In this document: positions 1 through 12,369 of the stretch, in pieces | Layout: each line of letters opens with the position of its first letter | Position numbering within the stretch: position 1 is the first letter of the stretch | NCBI RefSeq assembly: GCF_023159225.1 | Contig: NC_063181.1 | Coordinates: forward strand, 20,176,073 to 20,240,072 | Direction: 5' to 3' | Length of the DNA stretch: 64,000 nt | Source: Perognathus longimembris pacificus | Taxonomy: Eukaryota > Chordata > Mammalia > Rodentia > Heteromyidae | Program-made: the position numbers and the translations under genes | The notes under the pieces: generated by a model | What the model was told of the DNA's origin: nothing | Database searches by the model: none | Seen by the model: the letters and a program-made list of their open reading frames with translations, nothing else

Positions 1-1362
1 AATTACACTCCACAATGAGAATAATTCTTTTAAATATAAAGCTGAATAAAGGGAAACCTAGAAAAAAAGCAAATATTGTCAGACAGTTTTAAACAGATTA
101 CAAATAAATAAAATAATCAATTAATACATTTGAAGAAGAGTTATTTGCTCTTGGCTGGTTGTATAATTTCTAAAAATGATTATATTTTGAACACAACCAT
201 TTGATTGTCAATAATGATAAACTTCCTGGGAATCACAGATCCTGTTTGAACTGTGGAAACTATCTGCCTAAACTTTTTCTAATACCTTCTCTCATTCAAA
301 TGCCTACAACTCGGAAGTTTATGGTACGCTGAACCTGAGAATAAGTTAACTGAAATATCTTGGAAAGTGTTGCAGTCCTAATTAGGGTAGCAAAGAATAA
401 GCATGGCTACTTGCTCTAATTCTTGGTTGTTTTTCCAATGGATTACCGAGAAATTGCTATCATGAATACATTTGCTTGACTGTAACTATTACTAAACAGT
501 TACAGGAGCAGTGCTTTCTTTGAGTAAGAAATTTAAATCTCACGGTTAATCTAATTGCTTTTAGTAGTTCAGTCTTTTCAAAATGTTGTTTTATATCCTG
601 GTTTGTATTTTTTCTCATAGATTAAAAAATAATTTTCTCTAGTATAATTTTTTTTACCTGATTTTGCTTGGATCAACCTTCGTCTTCATCTCTGAACCAT
701 TTGTTTCATGACTCCTTCAGTGCACAATGAGCCTTAAGAAATCACTATTTAAAAGATTGCTACATCCTTCCTGATGAGAACGCATGGTGACCACAGGTGG
801 AAGAAAGACAGTTCGTTTGTTATTTTGGAGATAATATGCTCATTGTATCTTTAGAGATTCATTTGGATGCTGCTTCAAATCATGTTGTATTATGAACAAA
901 GAGAGAAAAATCTCCACTCAAATGTAGTAATAGAATTATTTATGCCAAGGAAATTAACCTCTTGATTTGGGGACAGCATGATATGTTTGTCCAATTAAGA
1001 AAATGCAGCTAGAAATCAAGGAAATAGCATATGCAATTTTCAAATATAATAGCTCCTTCGAATTATTAGGACTTATACAATACCCCGGATCCACCTGTAT
1101 AATTCAGCATTAATGAAAAGCTGCTTGCTACTCTGTGAATGAATACCCCAAGTCTATTGTTCTGAACTAAAGTAAAGTAGCAAATTCATACTATAAAGGC
1201 TTGGGAAAAATTGACTTGGCAATACTATCACTTAATACTAAGTAGTGAAGATCTTCACTAGACCCTATTATTTACTATGGCCATAGACCTAAATACATCA
1301 TTACATACTTTTAATAGTGTTCCCTCATAAAGAATACACTTCACTTGCTGAAAAAAAATGTC
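1..1362. other. AT-rich non-coding DNA, nothing recognised
   Basis: No long open frame, RNA gene or young repeat is recognisable. The base composition is AT-rich and typical of intergenic or intronic mammalian DNA. Old, highly diverged repeats may be present but cannot be named by eye. Confidence 0.5.
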
Positions 1363-1874
1363 CCAGTGGCAGGTGCTGGTGTCTCACACTGCAATCCCAG
1401 CTACACAGGAGGCTGAGGATGAGCTACCTGAGGACAGCTAATCAAAGCTAGCCAGGCAGGAAAGTGTGTGAAATTCCTTTTATTTATCCATTCATTCATT
1501 CATTCACTTATTATCAAAGTGATGTACAGAGGGGATAAAGTTTCATATGTAAGGCAGTGCATATATTTCTTATCCACTTGTTATTTCCTCCTTCATTTTC
1601 CTCCTTAATCCCCCCTCCCCACTTTCCTCTTCCCATGAGTTGCACAGTTGGTTTACAGCTTATAGTTTTGTAAGTATTGTGGTTGCATTGGTTTGTCTTT
1701 TATCCTCTGTCTCTCCATTTTGATATTCCCTTTCCCTTCCCTAGTTCCAAAACATATCTCCAATTAACAATCAAAATCTGGAAGTAGAGATGTAACTGAA
1801 ATGGTAGAATGCTAGCCTTAAGCCAAAAAGCTCAGGGACAGAGCCCAGGCCATGAGTTCATACATCAGGCCAGC
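1363..1874 (+). mobile_element. Composite SINE (7SL/B1-like left, tRNA-like right monomer), split by an L1 3' end
   Basis: The left part (about 1,363-1,478) carries the 7SL-like core words CAATCCCAGCTAC and AGGAGGCTGAGGAT and ends in GGCAGGAAAGT. The right part resumes near 1,755 with CTCCAATTAAC and then the tRNA-like monomer: TGGTAGAATGCTAGCCTTAAG, the CAGGGACAG word, and GAGTTCA as the B-box remnant. The two halves are contiguous in other copies of this SINE (for example 40,930-41,195), so the 1,478-1,760 stretch is a later insertion. The copy ends in an AAT microsatellite that grew from its tail. Confidence 0.7.
1478..1760 (-). mobile_element. L1 3' UTR fragment, nested in a SINE
   Basis: Reverse complement of the lineage's L1 3' end. 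From left to right it shows the terminal words GTGATGTACAGAGGGG and TTTCATATGTAAGGCAGTG, a C/T-rich tract (polypurine on the sense strand, usual in L1 3' UTRs), and the TTTGTCTTTTATCCTCTGTC stretch. The left boundary holds an ATTC/TTTA-rich stretch in place of a clean poly(T). It is 5' truncated and has no ORF. The same 3' end recurs on both strands throughout the window. Confidence 0.75.

Positions 1875-1922
<48 letters not shown>
1875..1922. repeat. (AAT)n microsatellite, about 16 units
   Basis: Uninterrupted AAT repeats immediately after the end of the right SINE monomer, most likely an expanded A-rich SINE tail. It produces a spurious poly-isoleucine open frame. Confidence 0.97.
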
Positions 1923-3817
1923 CCCAGAACAAAAAGTACATTCAAAGCACAATTGCTTCTATTATGCATTTTCTTTTAATTTTCTACTGGTAAATGTTTG
2001 GATACAGAGAGGAAGAATTGGAAATAATGTTTTTGTTTTTTTCAGAAGAAATTACTAAGTGGTAGTTATTGAATAAAAATAATACTGCTTCTCTTTAATC
2101 CATTTTGATTTTATGGGCCTGGGTAAATTATAATATGTAGTGATTGTCTGTGTTTTATTTCAAGTAGATGCAGGAATAGAGTCACTCTAAACAATCAAAC
2201 ATCAATCTCCTCAAATACTATGAAATCCTGATGCAGCAAAAATGACAAAATGACTATAGAGATGTATGATGCCCACTAAATATCTTCTTAGTGGGATAAG
2301 TATTTTAATACTTATTTGATAACATAATATTAATAAGTATTTCAATATTTAAGTTGAATATTATCCTTCTAAGAACTTAAGTACAAAATAATATGACTGA
2401 CAAGTCATATTTTAGTGTACTATGATTTGAATGGTTACAATTCTACTGGAAACATAATTTCAGTTGTTCAGAAAGCATATCTCTAAAAAGGCACACTAGA
2501 AGAATGTGTTGTAGCTGCCCAAGCAAACTAGTCATTAACTTAAACTACCATTGATGACTCAGTTAAATATACATAATTTTAATGTTCTTAATTACAGAAG
2601 CACATACTTATAGTGATGATATTAATTCTGATATAATACAATGTGATTAATAACTTGAACACATCTCCACTCTTGCCTGTCAATCAATACAATTTGAGAA
2701 ACAACAAGTCTTTTCTACTAAAAAGAAATGAGCATTGATATAAAGCACATTTAAACAAAAGCTCCATGAAGCTTTTTTCCCCCATAATGAAAATTTCTTA
2801 TTGTAAACATCTCTGAAAGTGAATTTTCTTATATAAATAAGAGTTGACTAATATGATTGAGAGAACTAATTTGCCTATATTGTATGGACAAACTGTTTTA
2901 TTACACAGTTATCACCAATCAATACAGGAAATATTTTCCTTACTTTCTATTTTCTTTAGGTTATCCTAATTTACTGTTACAACCATAGACTATAATTTTC
3001 ACTGTCATAATGTATAAAGGGATTTTACAGTTAGATGTGTACACAAAATAAAAGATCCATTCACACCTGGTGCCCAGAAGTAGACAAACATGATTTTTAT
3101 TTGGTAATGGTAAACTTATTATATTTATTTCAATGCCAAGAGAATTTGGGCCCATACAAACTAAACAAGTTCTGTGGGAAATACAGTAAGATTACAATAG
3201 ATGAAATTCACTTATTTAAATTACTAATGCCATACTTGGTAAATATTTTAATAAGCTTTCTATTATGTGTATATACAAATAAATCCCTGTATTAAAAATA
3301 AATATTTGAATACTGTTAATATTTTTAAAATATTGTGATAACTTAAGTTGATCTTGTTCCAACTTATTTTGGTAATGTTTACTAGACATAATAATGTACT
3401 GAACGCCAACTTATTTTAGTAATTTTTGCCAGATCTACTAATGTATTGAATGATAATAAAAACACTGTAATTTAATCAGATGGATGTAATCAAAGTGAAG
3501 TATAAATGAGCAGAACAAATCACAAAATTTTTAATTTTGGGAAATATCTATATGAATGACCATATTTGGCACAAAAATATGATTGAACGACACCATAATT
3601 TGTATTAAATAATGTATAATTTCTAAATTTTGAAAAGTTTACATTGCATTTATAACACAAATTGTATTTTCAAACCATAGAAATTAAACAAACCTACCAG
3701 AGCTTCATCACTAGAGTTCTATCACTATATAATAATATTTAATATTTGAGTCATATTTCATTTTACTTATTTTCCCAGGAAGTATAATTTTCAATTTACT
3801 GGAACAGAACTTATATT
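1923..3817. other. AT-rich non-coding DNA, nothing recognised
   Basis: I see no young repeat, RNA gene or plausible exon. The short open frames near 3.0-3.3 kb (86 codons or fewer) lack recognisable protein features and codon character. Confidence 0.5.
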
Positions 3818-3832
3818 AGATTCATTTACTTG

Positions 3833-4047
3833 TTTGTTTGTTTTTGTTTTTGTTGCCAGTCCTGGGGCGTGGACTCAGGGCCTGAGCACTGTCCCTGGCT
3901 TCTTTTTGCTCAAGGCTAGCACTCTACCTCTTGAGCCACAGCTCCACTTCTGGCTTTTTCTTATGTATGTGGTGCTGAGGAATCGAACCCAGGGCTTCAT
4001 GTATACGAGGCAAGCACTTTTACCACTAGGCCATATTCCCAGCCCCA
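3833..4047 (-). mobile_element. IDL-Geo-type dimeric SINE (full length)
   Basis: Minus-strand copy. The poly(A) tail reads as the T/G-rich stretch 3,833-3,854, the second monomer begins at GCCAGTCCTGGG (3,855), and the tRNA-like first monomer ends at CCCAGCCCC (4,046). The internal promoter B box reads on the plus strand as GGAATCGAACC. It is flanked by an imperfect 15-bp target duplication, AGATTCATTTACTTG (3,818-3,832) and AGATTCAGTTACTTG (4,048-4,062), with one mismatch, so it entered by L1-type target-primed reverse transcription. The open frame across it is incidental. Confidence 0.9.
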
Positions 4048-4205
4048 AGATTCAGTTACTTGTATCATAAATGCTTCACACCAAATAATAGCAATATTTC
4101 TTGTATATCCTATCATATGGTAATATTTGTTAAATAGAATGTTTTGAAAGAAAATTTTGTAATGGCTCACACAATGGACTGATAAAATTTACTGATATTT
4201 TTACT

Positions 4206-4417
4206 TTTTTTTTTTTTTTTTTTTTGGCCAGTCCTGGGCCTTGGACTCAGGGCCTGAGCACTGTCCCTGGCTTCCTTTTGCTCAAAGCTAGCACTCTGCC
4301 ACTTGAGCCACAGCGCCACTTCTGGCAATTTTCTGTATACGTGGTGCTGGGGAATCGAACCAAGGGCTTCATGTATACGAGGCAAGCGCTCTTGCCACTA
4401 GGTCATATCCCCAGCCC
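4206..4417 (-). mobile_element. IDL-Geo-type dimeric SINE (full length)
   Basis: Second minus-strand copy, only about 160 bp beyond the first. It has a pure T run of about 20 (the poly(A) tail on its own strand), the second monomer from GGCCAGTCC (4,226), and the first monomer ending CCCAGCCC at 4,417. The target duplication GATATTTTTACTTTT is perfect: 4,194-4,208 and 4,418-4,432. The B box is intact (GGAATCGAACC on the plus strand). Perfect flanks and a long homopolymer suggest a fairly recent insertion. Confidence 0.93.
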
Positions 4418-4593
4418 GATATTTTTACTTTTTATTGTTAACATTAAAAAAACTAATTGTATTCATAGACTCAAATTCTACCGAGCTCACTTGTTATGTT
4501 AAGCAGCTTTATAGAAGTATAGTAAATTATGAATAAATTAAATAAGATATTTTTACCTGTCTGAAGTTAAAATCCCACTCTACTTATAGAAAT

Positions 4594-4800
4594 GACCTAG
4601 TCATTTTCACTACTGTAACAGAATATCTGAGACTGGATACTTTACAAAGAAAAAAAGTTTACTTTCTTTTTGCTTCTGAATGTCTCAAAGCACATCAAGG
4701 GCATTGGCATGGATTCTGACAAAAGCTCCTCATATCTTGTTAGATCATAGTTGTATTTATAATCAGAGTGAAGTGCTGTTGGAAGGAAGATACACAGGGA
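4594..4800 (-). mobile_element. Old MaLR-like LTR fragment
   Basis: The segment starts with a form of the MaLR 3' end read backwards: a CTGTAACAGAATATCTGAGA word followed by an A-rich TTTACAAAGAAAAAAAGTTTA stretch. It decays into unrecognisable sequence. Assignment to the ERVL-MaLR group is from recall of the characteristic 3' terminus; there is no open frame. Confidence 0.45.
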
Positions 4801-5770
4801 TTTTACAGCTCTGGTAAATTTGTGATTATTGACATTGATTTAATATGTGTACATATTTAGTGTGCACTTTACTGTTATTGCCAAATAGATTAAGGTATAT
4901 TGTATCTAGATATAATATAAAAGACTGACATATGAAAACATCAAATTATATTGATATAAAGAATTACAAATTTGTACATTAAAACACAGTGAATGAGAAT
5001 CCAAATTACTGTCTAAGAATGATATTAGGATAATCCTTCAACAAAATATACTTGGCTAAATCACATAAATAATGAATATGAATATGTGGGAATAGAAACA
5101 AATAAATATATACACATGTATAAAGAACTTATAGAAAATATTTTTCTAATCCTATGTAGATCTTATCAATAGAGAAATTCTGCTATTGTCTTCAATTATG
5201 AAAAAATCAACATCTTGAAATTTTCAATAATTTTTTAAATGCCACACAAATGTACTACCAGGGTGAAGATTTTGAACAAAACATTTAGAACCACAATTTC
5301 TGTCACTTGAAATGCTTTAGATTTCTCTAAGTTTGGTATTTAAAGGCAGCATTTCTTTTTCATTATAAAAAATGTTCCTCTATAGTTGGGAACTAGAAAA
5401 GTGAAGTCAATGAATTAACTTCCTTTTAAACAATCATATTTATTACTATGTGGATGGGTTGTATTCAGTAGTAGCACATTTTCCTACAGTACACAAGGCC
5501 TACATTTTTATTTCTGTCAAAATGGGAAAAAATTGGGAAAAAATTGCTGAAGTAATTCTAAAAATTGAATGAGAGATATAAAATTAGAAAGAAATCAAAA
5601 CTATCATTACATCTGAATATGCTAAAACACCTAAACCTAATTAGATACCTCAGTGTGGTTATTAGTGGTTATTAGTTCAAAATCAATTAATGGTAAGCCA
5701 TATTCAGTATTTTTATTCATTCTCTTAGAAAATCTCTTATAATTCAACACTGATAGTAGCATTCCTGTTT
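4801..5770. other. AT-rich non-coding DNA, nothing recognised
   Basis: No repeat, RNA or coding signal that I can support. The composition is strongly AT-rich with scattered A and T runs. Confidence 0.45.
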
Positions 5771-5852
5771 TGTTCTTGCAACATTTGTGATCAAACACAG
5801 AAGTCAGCAGGAGTTCCTCACCACTGACATATAGACCAGGCCAAAAGCCAAT

Positions 5853-5861
5853 CTCTCCCTC

Positions 5862-5892
<31 letters not shown>

Positions 5893-5900
5893 CCCCTCCC
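5853..5900. repeat. (CT)n-rich tract with CCCT interruptions
   Basis: Imperfect dinucleotide repeat of CT with CCCTC interruptions. On the opposite strand it encodes an artefactual Arg/Glu-rich frame. Confidence 0.9.
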
Positions 5901-5929
5901 TCCCAACACCTGCCTACTGTGAGTTGACT

Positions 5930-6115
5930 TGCTTCCTCCTACACACCCTTCTGAAGCTGGATATTCTTTTTTTCTTAGACCCATAGTAATGAATCCACTT
6001 CACCATTGGTTGAAACCTCTAAAACTCTAAGCTGCAGCAAATTGTTCATCCTTTTAAGTTGTTCTGCCAGATGTGAAATCACAGCCATGAAAATGCTGAC
6101 TAACTCAAAGTACCA
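5930..6115 (+). mobile_element. Possible old MaLR-like LTR 3' end
   Basis: The stretch GAAACCTCTAAAACTCTAAGC, then TTTTAAGTTGTTCTGCCAGA and a terminal CACAGCCATG...CTGACTAACTCA resembles the 3' ends of old mammalian MaLR LTRs. It is diverged, lacks a clear 5' end, and no target duplication was found. Confidence 0.35.
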
Positions 6116-6519
6116 AGCTGAAGCCAGAGTATGAGGTAATTATTCCAGAATCGGAGCTAAACATAAAGGTTACTATTGATGTTGCTGTATTATAGAAAAT
6201 AATTGGTTCTCATCAATGTTGTTGAATCTGAATCAAATAATTTGAGTTCACATTAGAACAGAGGACACTATAGTTTAATATGTATGCTGTGGAATTTTAT
6301 TATTGTTCATTATTTTATTATTTATTAATAGTTTTGCTTTGCTTATCCAGTGAATAATATGAGAAAAAACATTTGTAGAAATGTGACAACTTAGATATAT
6401 GTGTATAGACCAAACCATGTTGATGACTCTGATTTTACAAATTCAGATCTATTTTAAACTATTAGTCTGAGAAGATGTATTTCTCATTGCTGACTATGGT
6501 TAAAACCACTCATGTATCA

Positions 6520-6564
<45 letters not shown>

Positions 6565-7724
6565 ATATACCCACAGGCACTATTACAGAATTGCTCTTGT
6601 TTGTGCAAACAATAAGCAATGATGACTTCACTGAAGGAATGCTACCAAAATTTAGCTACCAAAAATTTCTGGTTAGTGTTTATTATAATGAGATATTCCT
6701 GTGTTACTCCCATGTGGGATTGTTTACTTACTGGGAAACACCCTTTATTAAGCCTTTCATATTTTTATGATGTACTTACTATAACATTTTTTCATATGTT
6801 CTACTGAAAATGAAGACATATGGTTTATACAGTGTTACTATATGCAGGCAATTATAAACCTATGTTGGAGCAACATGAAGTAATTTTTCAAAAATTGGTT
6901 TATTCATATCAAAATAATTTAAAATATTTAATCTCACTACAAATAGATTATCTAATTATTGGCATTAATTGAATGTTGAGATGAAAAGAAATATAAAGTA
7001 GGCTGTTACAGATATGACTTTAAGTCTAAACTAAGCATGGAATGAGAATTATGGATGTGTCATTAAGATTTTAACTTGAAAACTCAAAACAGTACATGAA
7101 AATAAGAAATGTTCCTTGAAAGTAAAATCATAAGAAGCAATAGTAACATAATACCTAAAGACATGACATGACTCCACTAGAGCTAAACATGGGAGACAAG
7201 TTGATTCTAAATATGTTGTTGAAAATATTTTTGAACAGAGTATTAGTAAAAAAGAAATAATAGATAACATGCAATTTTCTTCCTTTTGCCCCAATTTAAA
7301 TCACTTTGTTATAGATTAATGGCTCTGTACATGGGGAAAACTAGCCTATCACAAATTGCTTGTTATAATTACTGGTTGAATAAGTCACACTGATGTCTCA
7401 AAATTTAAAAAATGACATAGCATATCCAAAATTTACAGGTATAGATAAGTTTATGCTTATTTCTTAGTCAGAATTTATAACTGTGGATATGTTTGCAAGC
7501 ACTTATCAGTTTGCTGATAATGCCTAAGAAATAACTGGTAATAAATACTATTTTCTGATATTTTAATGAATATATGGATATGGAGGAGTTATTAAGGAAT
7601 TGATTTTGATCAATAGATACACACTTATAAAATTTACTAAGTAAAATCAATTGTATATGGAATATGTGCACATTACTTGGTCTTCTTATTGTACAAAAAA
7701 TTTTGCCATAAATCAGGTGGTTCC
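6116..7724. other. AT-rich non-coding DNA with a (CA)20 microsatellite
   Basis: The (CA)n repeat lies at 6,521-6,560. Apart from this I see no repeat family, RNA gene or exon. Confidence 0.5.
6521..6560. repeat. (CA)20 microsatellite
   Basis: Twenty uninterrupted AC units between CATGTATCAG and GTTTATATAC. Confidence 0.97.
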
Positions 7725-7858
7725 TCTTTCTTTCTTTCCTTCCTTCCTTCCTTCCTTCCTTCCTTCCTTCCTTCCTTCCTTCCTTCCTTTCTTCCTTCCT
7801 TCCTTCCTTCCTCCCTTCCTCCCTTCCTTCCTTCCTTCCTTCCTTCCTTCCTTCCTTG
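7725..7858. repeat. (TTCC)n microsatellite, about 130 bp
   Basis: Nearly pure TTCC tetranucleotide with a few CTTT and CCTCCC variants. It adjoins the 3' end of a minus-strand composite SINE (7,860-8,068), so on the SINE strand it is a (GGAA)n tail. Arg-Lys-Glu-Gly frames on the minus strand and Phe-Leu-Pro-Ser frames on the plus strand are artefacts. Confidence 0.96.
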
Positions 7859-7859
7859 T

Positions 7860-8068
7860 AACAATTAGTGGAGTGTGAGTCCCAAGGCTTGACTCTATCC
7901 ATGAGATTTCTTGCTCAAATGTAGACAGAACTCCTTAACCCAATTCACTTTCAGCTTTTTATGATTAATTGGAGATGAGAATGTCATAGTTTCTCATCTA
8001 GCTGGCCTCAGATCTGTCAACTGAGTAGCTAGGATTACAGATTTGAACCACCAGTGCTCAGCTCAACA
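7860..8068 (-). mobile_element. Composite SINE (7SL-like plus tRNA-like), diverged
   Basis: Reading the minus strand, the 7SL-like monomer appears on the right (AGTAGCTAGGATTACAG on the plus strand, then CACCAGTGCTCAGC at its start). The linker ATTAATTGGAGATGAGA corresponds to the conserved TCTCCAATTAAC joint seen in sister copies. The tRNA-like right monomer is degraded but its terminus abuts the TTCC repeat. Confidence 0.6.
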
Positions 8069-9571
8069 AGGAGTTTTGGAATGTTGTCCTGTTGTCAGAT
8101 TTATGTCAAATAATTGATAATACCTACAAGCCAGCTAAATGTTTTTTCTTATGATTATGAATTTGCCTTGTCTGAATTTGCAACTGGATTTTCCTAGTTA
8201 CTCAAGCTTTCCATTTATTTTCCTGACTGCAGTTTTTCAAATTGCCTTCACAAGTCTATCTTTACTGTTACAGAACCACTGTGTCTGTCACCTTGAAGAT
8301 GTTTAAACTATGGTTGTTCAATGTAAATAATATTACCTAGTATTTGGCCTTAACAATAAAAAAACACAGTTGTTGTTTTATTTCTTTGGTTTGAAATAGC
8401 ATTCTTTGTATATAAGTAGTAAATATACTTTTGGTAAAATCTGAAGTAATAATGTCAAGGTTGTTGATAATTTTTAATGTTTTCCTTGTCATTGTGGACA
8501 GAATTCATTTCATGTGTTTTCATTTTTAATAGTATAATTTTTGTTTTTCTATTTAACCTCAAAATAAAAAAAGTTCAGAATCAATGCTTCTTCAGTTCTA
8601 CCAATTAACATCTTGCTGGGATGTTGGAAATATTTTCACATAAAATAATTTTCCTAGAAATTTTATTATAAAAATAATTGAAAGATAAGTAATTTTTGTA
8701 TCTGAATTATAAGTATTTCATTGGATTGTCCTTTAGAGTATTATAGTGAGTGAACATATCATTCTTGTTGCAAGTAATTGGAACATTGTTTTAGAGGATC
8801 CAAATAGTATAGGAAATTTTATATGGTACCTATTCACATTACAGACCATATACTATTTAATCTACAATTTGACTCAGTTCTTCCATCTGGTTCCTGTCAT
8901 TTTTAAAAAAATGTCAACAAGACATATTTACTTACAAGTCTTGAAAACTTTTTACAATTTATGTTGGTATTTTCTTATCTTGAATGTTCAGGCAAGTGGA
9001 TTTTCTTTCAAAAAGAATTCAACTGACAGGAGCATATTGTGGCAGTGGAAGAAGTGATTAATCCTTACATTCATGGATTAGTGAAATCACAATGTGAAAA
9101 CTTGTCATAAATGCCAAGCTGAGCCAGATAAATTTCCCTTCTATCCTAAGGTAGACAAAAATATAGCTTCCCAAATTATTACCTCGGTTGTATGTGTAGA
9201 AATATATTTTGACTTTTAGCTTTGTTTACATTCTAAAAAATTATCTGCTTCAAATGGGTGTTAATTTTTCTTTTCTCTTCCTGCTCTAATTTGCATCCTA
9301 AAGTGAATGTTTTAAATGACTAAAGTGCCATCTCTCTACATGTTAGTTTTCATCATGATCATTTATGATGTTAAGTAGAAAAATGTGGCAAATATTTTTG
9401 TTCTCAGGTCACTAATCTCAAAAATAATGCTTCAATGACAGAAACACATTATGTATAATATATTCACACTTATATTATGTGAAATATTTATTTTATACTA
9501 AATTATTGTTTTTGGTTAGTGTTAATATTTTCCTTGTAAATTTGTTGTTTTACTTTGAATTTATAATTTAG
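8069..9571. other. AT-rich non-coding DNA, nothing recognised
   Basis: Contains a 103-codon open frame at 8,746-9,057 (+) without recognisable domains or homology that I can name. I regard it as chance in AT-rich DNA. Confidence 0.45.
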
Positions 9572-9581
9572 AAAATGCTAT

Positions 9582-10119
9582 TAGTCCCAAAGAAACATAA
9601 ACTGTATGGTTTCATTCATTGGAAACAATTAGTACTTGTCTAGGATAGTACAAGCATAGGAACACAATACCTCAATAGCAATGTATATATGATCACATAA
9701 GATGATACTAAGTGAAATAAAAATTTGGAAATAGGTGGTTTCTTTTTGATGTCTTTATTTCCTATGTACCCTATGAAATTATGTCTTTGACTTTTGCCTT
9801 TCTTCCCCATGCTTTTACCCCTGTTGATACTATAACTGACTGTGGTACACTGGGTATTGTATGTATGTTTACCGGAACTAGACAAGGGGAACAAAAAAAT
9901 GGAGAGACAAAAGGCATAAGGCGAGCAAATGCAACAGCAATACTTAAATGACAATATGTTTTAAACCAACAGTACATCCCAGGAGAGGGTGGGGTGGGAA
10001 TGGGGCATGGGGGAAGGTGAGAGAAAAATGAAAGAGGAGGTTAAAACTTTGATAAGAAATGTACTCACTGCCTTACGTATGTAACTATAATCCCTCTGTA
10101 CATTACTTGGACAATTAAA
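9582..10119 (+). mobile_element. 5'-truncated L1 3' UTR with target duplication
   Basis: The sense-strand L1 3' end runs from AGTCCCAAAGAAACATA to the terminal GTAACTATAATCCCTCTGTA and A-rich tail. It contains the G-rich polypurine tract (around 9,985-10,040) typical of L1 3' UTRs. Flanks share AAAATGCTAT at 9,572-9,581 and 10,120-10,129 (10 bp, perfect, partly within the A tail). It has no ORF; the minus-strand frames here are incidental. Confidence 0.85.
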
Positions 10120-10379
10120 AAAATGCTATCATTGTTAATTTAAAAATAAATATTAAATGTGTTATAAGGAGAATGGTGCACATGTATTGGGGCAAATGAG
10201 ATGAAGATATGCTTTATAAATCATCCTAGCTCATCCAAATGGCATAAAAATTGCAAAAATGAATGTGGAATTTAAAAGTATCAGAGATTAACATAGGCAA
10301 TATCTACATTTGGATGGACAGAGGAAGGTGCATGTAATTGTCCTTCATAGTTCTTGAGTTGCAGGGAGAAAGACTATAT

Positions 10380-10618
10380 GATGTATATATGTATATATGT
10401 ACATATACATACACACAAATATATACATACGTGTGTATATGTATATACACATATATACATGCACACACATATACATGTACACATTTTATATACATAGATA
10501 CATAAACACTCATGTTTATAAACTTTTGTATATGTGTGTATATATATACATACATATATACAGCTATATAAACCTATGCATATATCTGTGTATTTTATGT
10601 ATGTAATATACACAGATA
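10380..10618. repeat. Complex (TA)/(TG/CA) alternating purine-pyrimidine repeat
   Basis: About 240 bp built of ATGTATAT, ACACATATAC and TACATA words: mostly alternating purine-pyrimidine DNA on both strands. Tyr/Ile/Cys/Val-rich open frames in several phases are by-products. Confidence 0.9.
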
Positions 10619-12369
10619 ATATAAGTTCATATGTAATATTTATGACAAATATGATATGATGTTATTACAGGACAAGAATAATGAAATATTCCACACAATT
10701 CTTCCTAATAATTCATATAAAAGATGACAATGAAACATATTTATATGTTATCTTTCCAAATTTCCTTTGCTCTTGAAGCAAATGCTCTAGTATATATTGA
10801 ATTCAATTCCAAAATTGGCAGTTTGTAATATTTATTGTATCACAATAAAAGATATATAGCCACCAAATATGAAAGTAACAAATGTATGCATTTGGACACT
10901 AAGTCTATATATTATTACAAATAATTTTCTTGAGATCTATAAAATCCTTTTATGCTAGATTTGAGAAATATAATAACAATAATTGAAGTAGTTTGTCTTC
11001 CAATAAGACAAATGTCAATCAGCAGAATGATAATTTGGAAGCTTGTTCAAGCTTAAATGACTATATCTCAGAGCTGCATCAAGTCTCCAACTTTTCAATC
11101 TCAGTGTGGGTTTTCTACGTAGATTTAACATAATCTGTTACATGACTTCTTTTAAATTAAAGAATCCCTACATGCAGGAAAGTGTGATGGCACACAAACT
11201 ATTTAAATGTATACAAAACGAGGAAATACATTTGAACTAATCAGGAACCTAAGGGAAGAATTAAGAATCACACACTTTTCCTGCCTAGTAAATTCCAGCA
11301 ATCCCAGGAAACCACGGAAATTAAAGAGGAATCCTGTAGATGCCAGATGCCAAGAATATCAGATAAATTTTCACGAAAGATGAAGAATAGGGAAAAATAG
11401 CTCATCTCAATATCTGTATTTGGACCAGATACAAAAGTTACTGACTGGTTGAAGAATTTCAGTTTCTGACAAAAAGAAGCTAACAAGAATGGTGATACAT
11501 GTGGTTACAGAATTTTATTTGAGCCTTGACAACTGAGAATGACTATAAAGCATTAAGGCTCAATGTACTGTCACAATCTTGAGTCTCTAGGCTTCTACTG
11601 TAACTAGTGAAAATCCTATTTATTGTAAATTACTTGCTGTTTCAAGTTTCTTCTAATAATGGAAAGAAAGAATTAAGCAATGGACTGTAAGCATACATCC
11701 TGCAAATTTGGAATTCATTTGAAGATTGAAACCTTGATTCCTCACAGTTCAGATTTTGCTCAGTGAATTGTGTCCTTTTACTTTGTTCCAGTTGGCCAAA
11801 CTCTGTAGCATCCTTTAGTATTTCATATACCAATCAGCACAGTGCTTTAGACACAATCAAATTTAATCATAGTTTATAACATATGATACTAATCATACTA
11901 TCTTCTGCATCTTAACATTGTTCATGTACTATATGTTAAACTGCTTTGAAAACACTTATCACTCCAAATGGAAGCCTGTGCCATGACATTTCTGAATGCT
12001 CTATATTGACCAACTACCCTGAATTCTTCAGTAATCTAATTTGAGAATTACAACCATTTCCTGCCATTTGTCACCTAAGGAGAATGACGTATAAAGATTT
12101 TTAAAGGTGTGATAAGCTGTACAGTTTTCGCATTACTGTAAATATACTAGAATATTTTTGTAATATACAGTATTTTAGATAACTATCTAGATTTGTTAGA
12201 AACTTATCTGCTGCTGCCTTACCATTCAAATTAATGGCAACCCATGTGAGTTAGAATTTTAATGTAATGAATAGATTTCATTGCTTGGCCTGATCTAAAA
12301 TGCCTTCCAATACATTATTTTATTTATTATAATGTACTGGGAGAAGAAAATAAATCAAATGAGTTTATA
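10619..12369. other. AT-rich non-coding DNA, nothing recognised
   Basis: No young repeat or coding signal. Short minus-strand open frames at 11.3-11.8 kb (72 codons or fewer) have no recognisable features. Confidence 0.45.

Noticed and set aside
3850..4050. tRNA gene suggested by intact A and B boxes in the SINE copies
   Set aside because: The boxes belong to dimeric SINEs with poly(A) tails and target duplications; no tRNA cloverleaf with a proper acceptor stem is formed.
7468..7902. 144-codon Arg/Lys/Glu/Gly-rich open frame on the minus strand
   Set aside because: Created by the TTCC microsatellite; simple repeats without stops give long frames in several phases.
8746..9057. 103-codon open frame
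   Set aside because: No domain, no homology I can name, no promoter or splice context; expected by chance in 64 kb.
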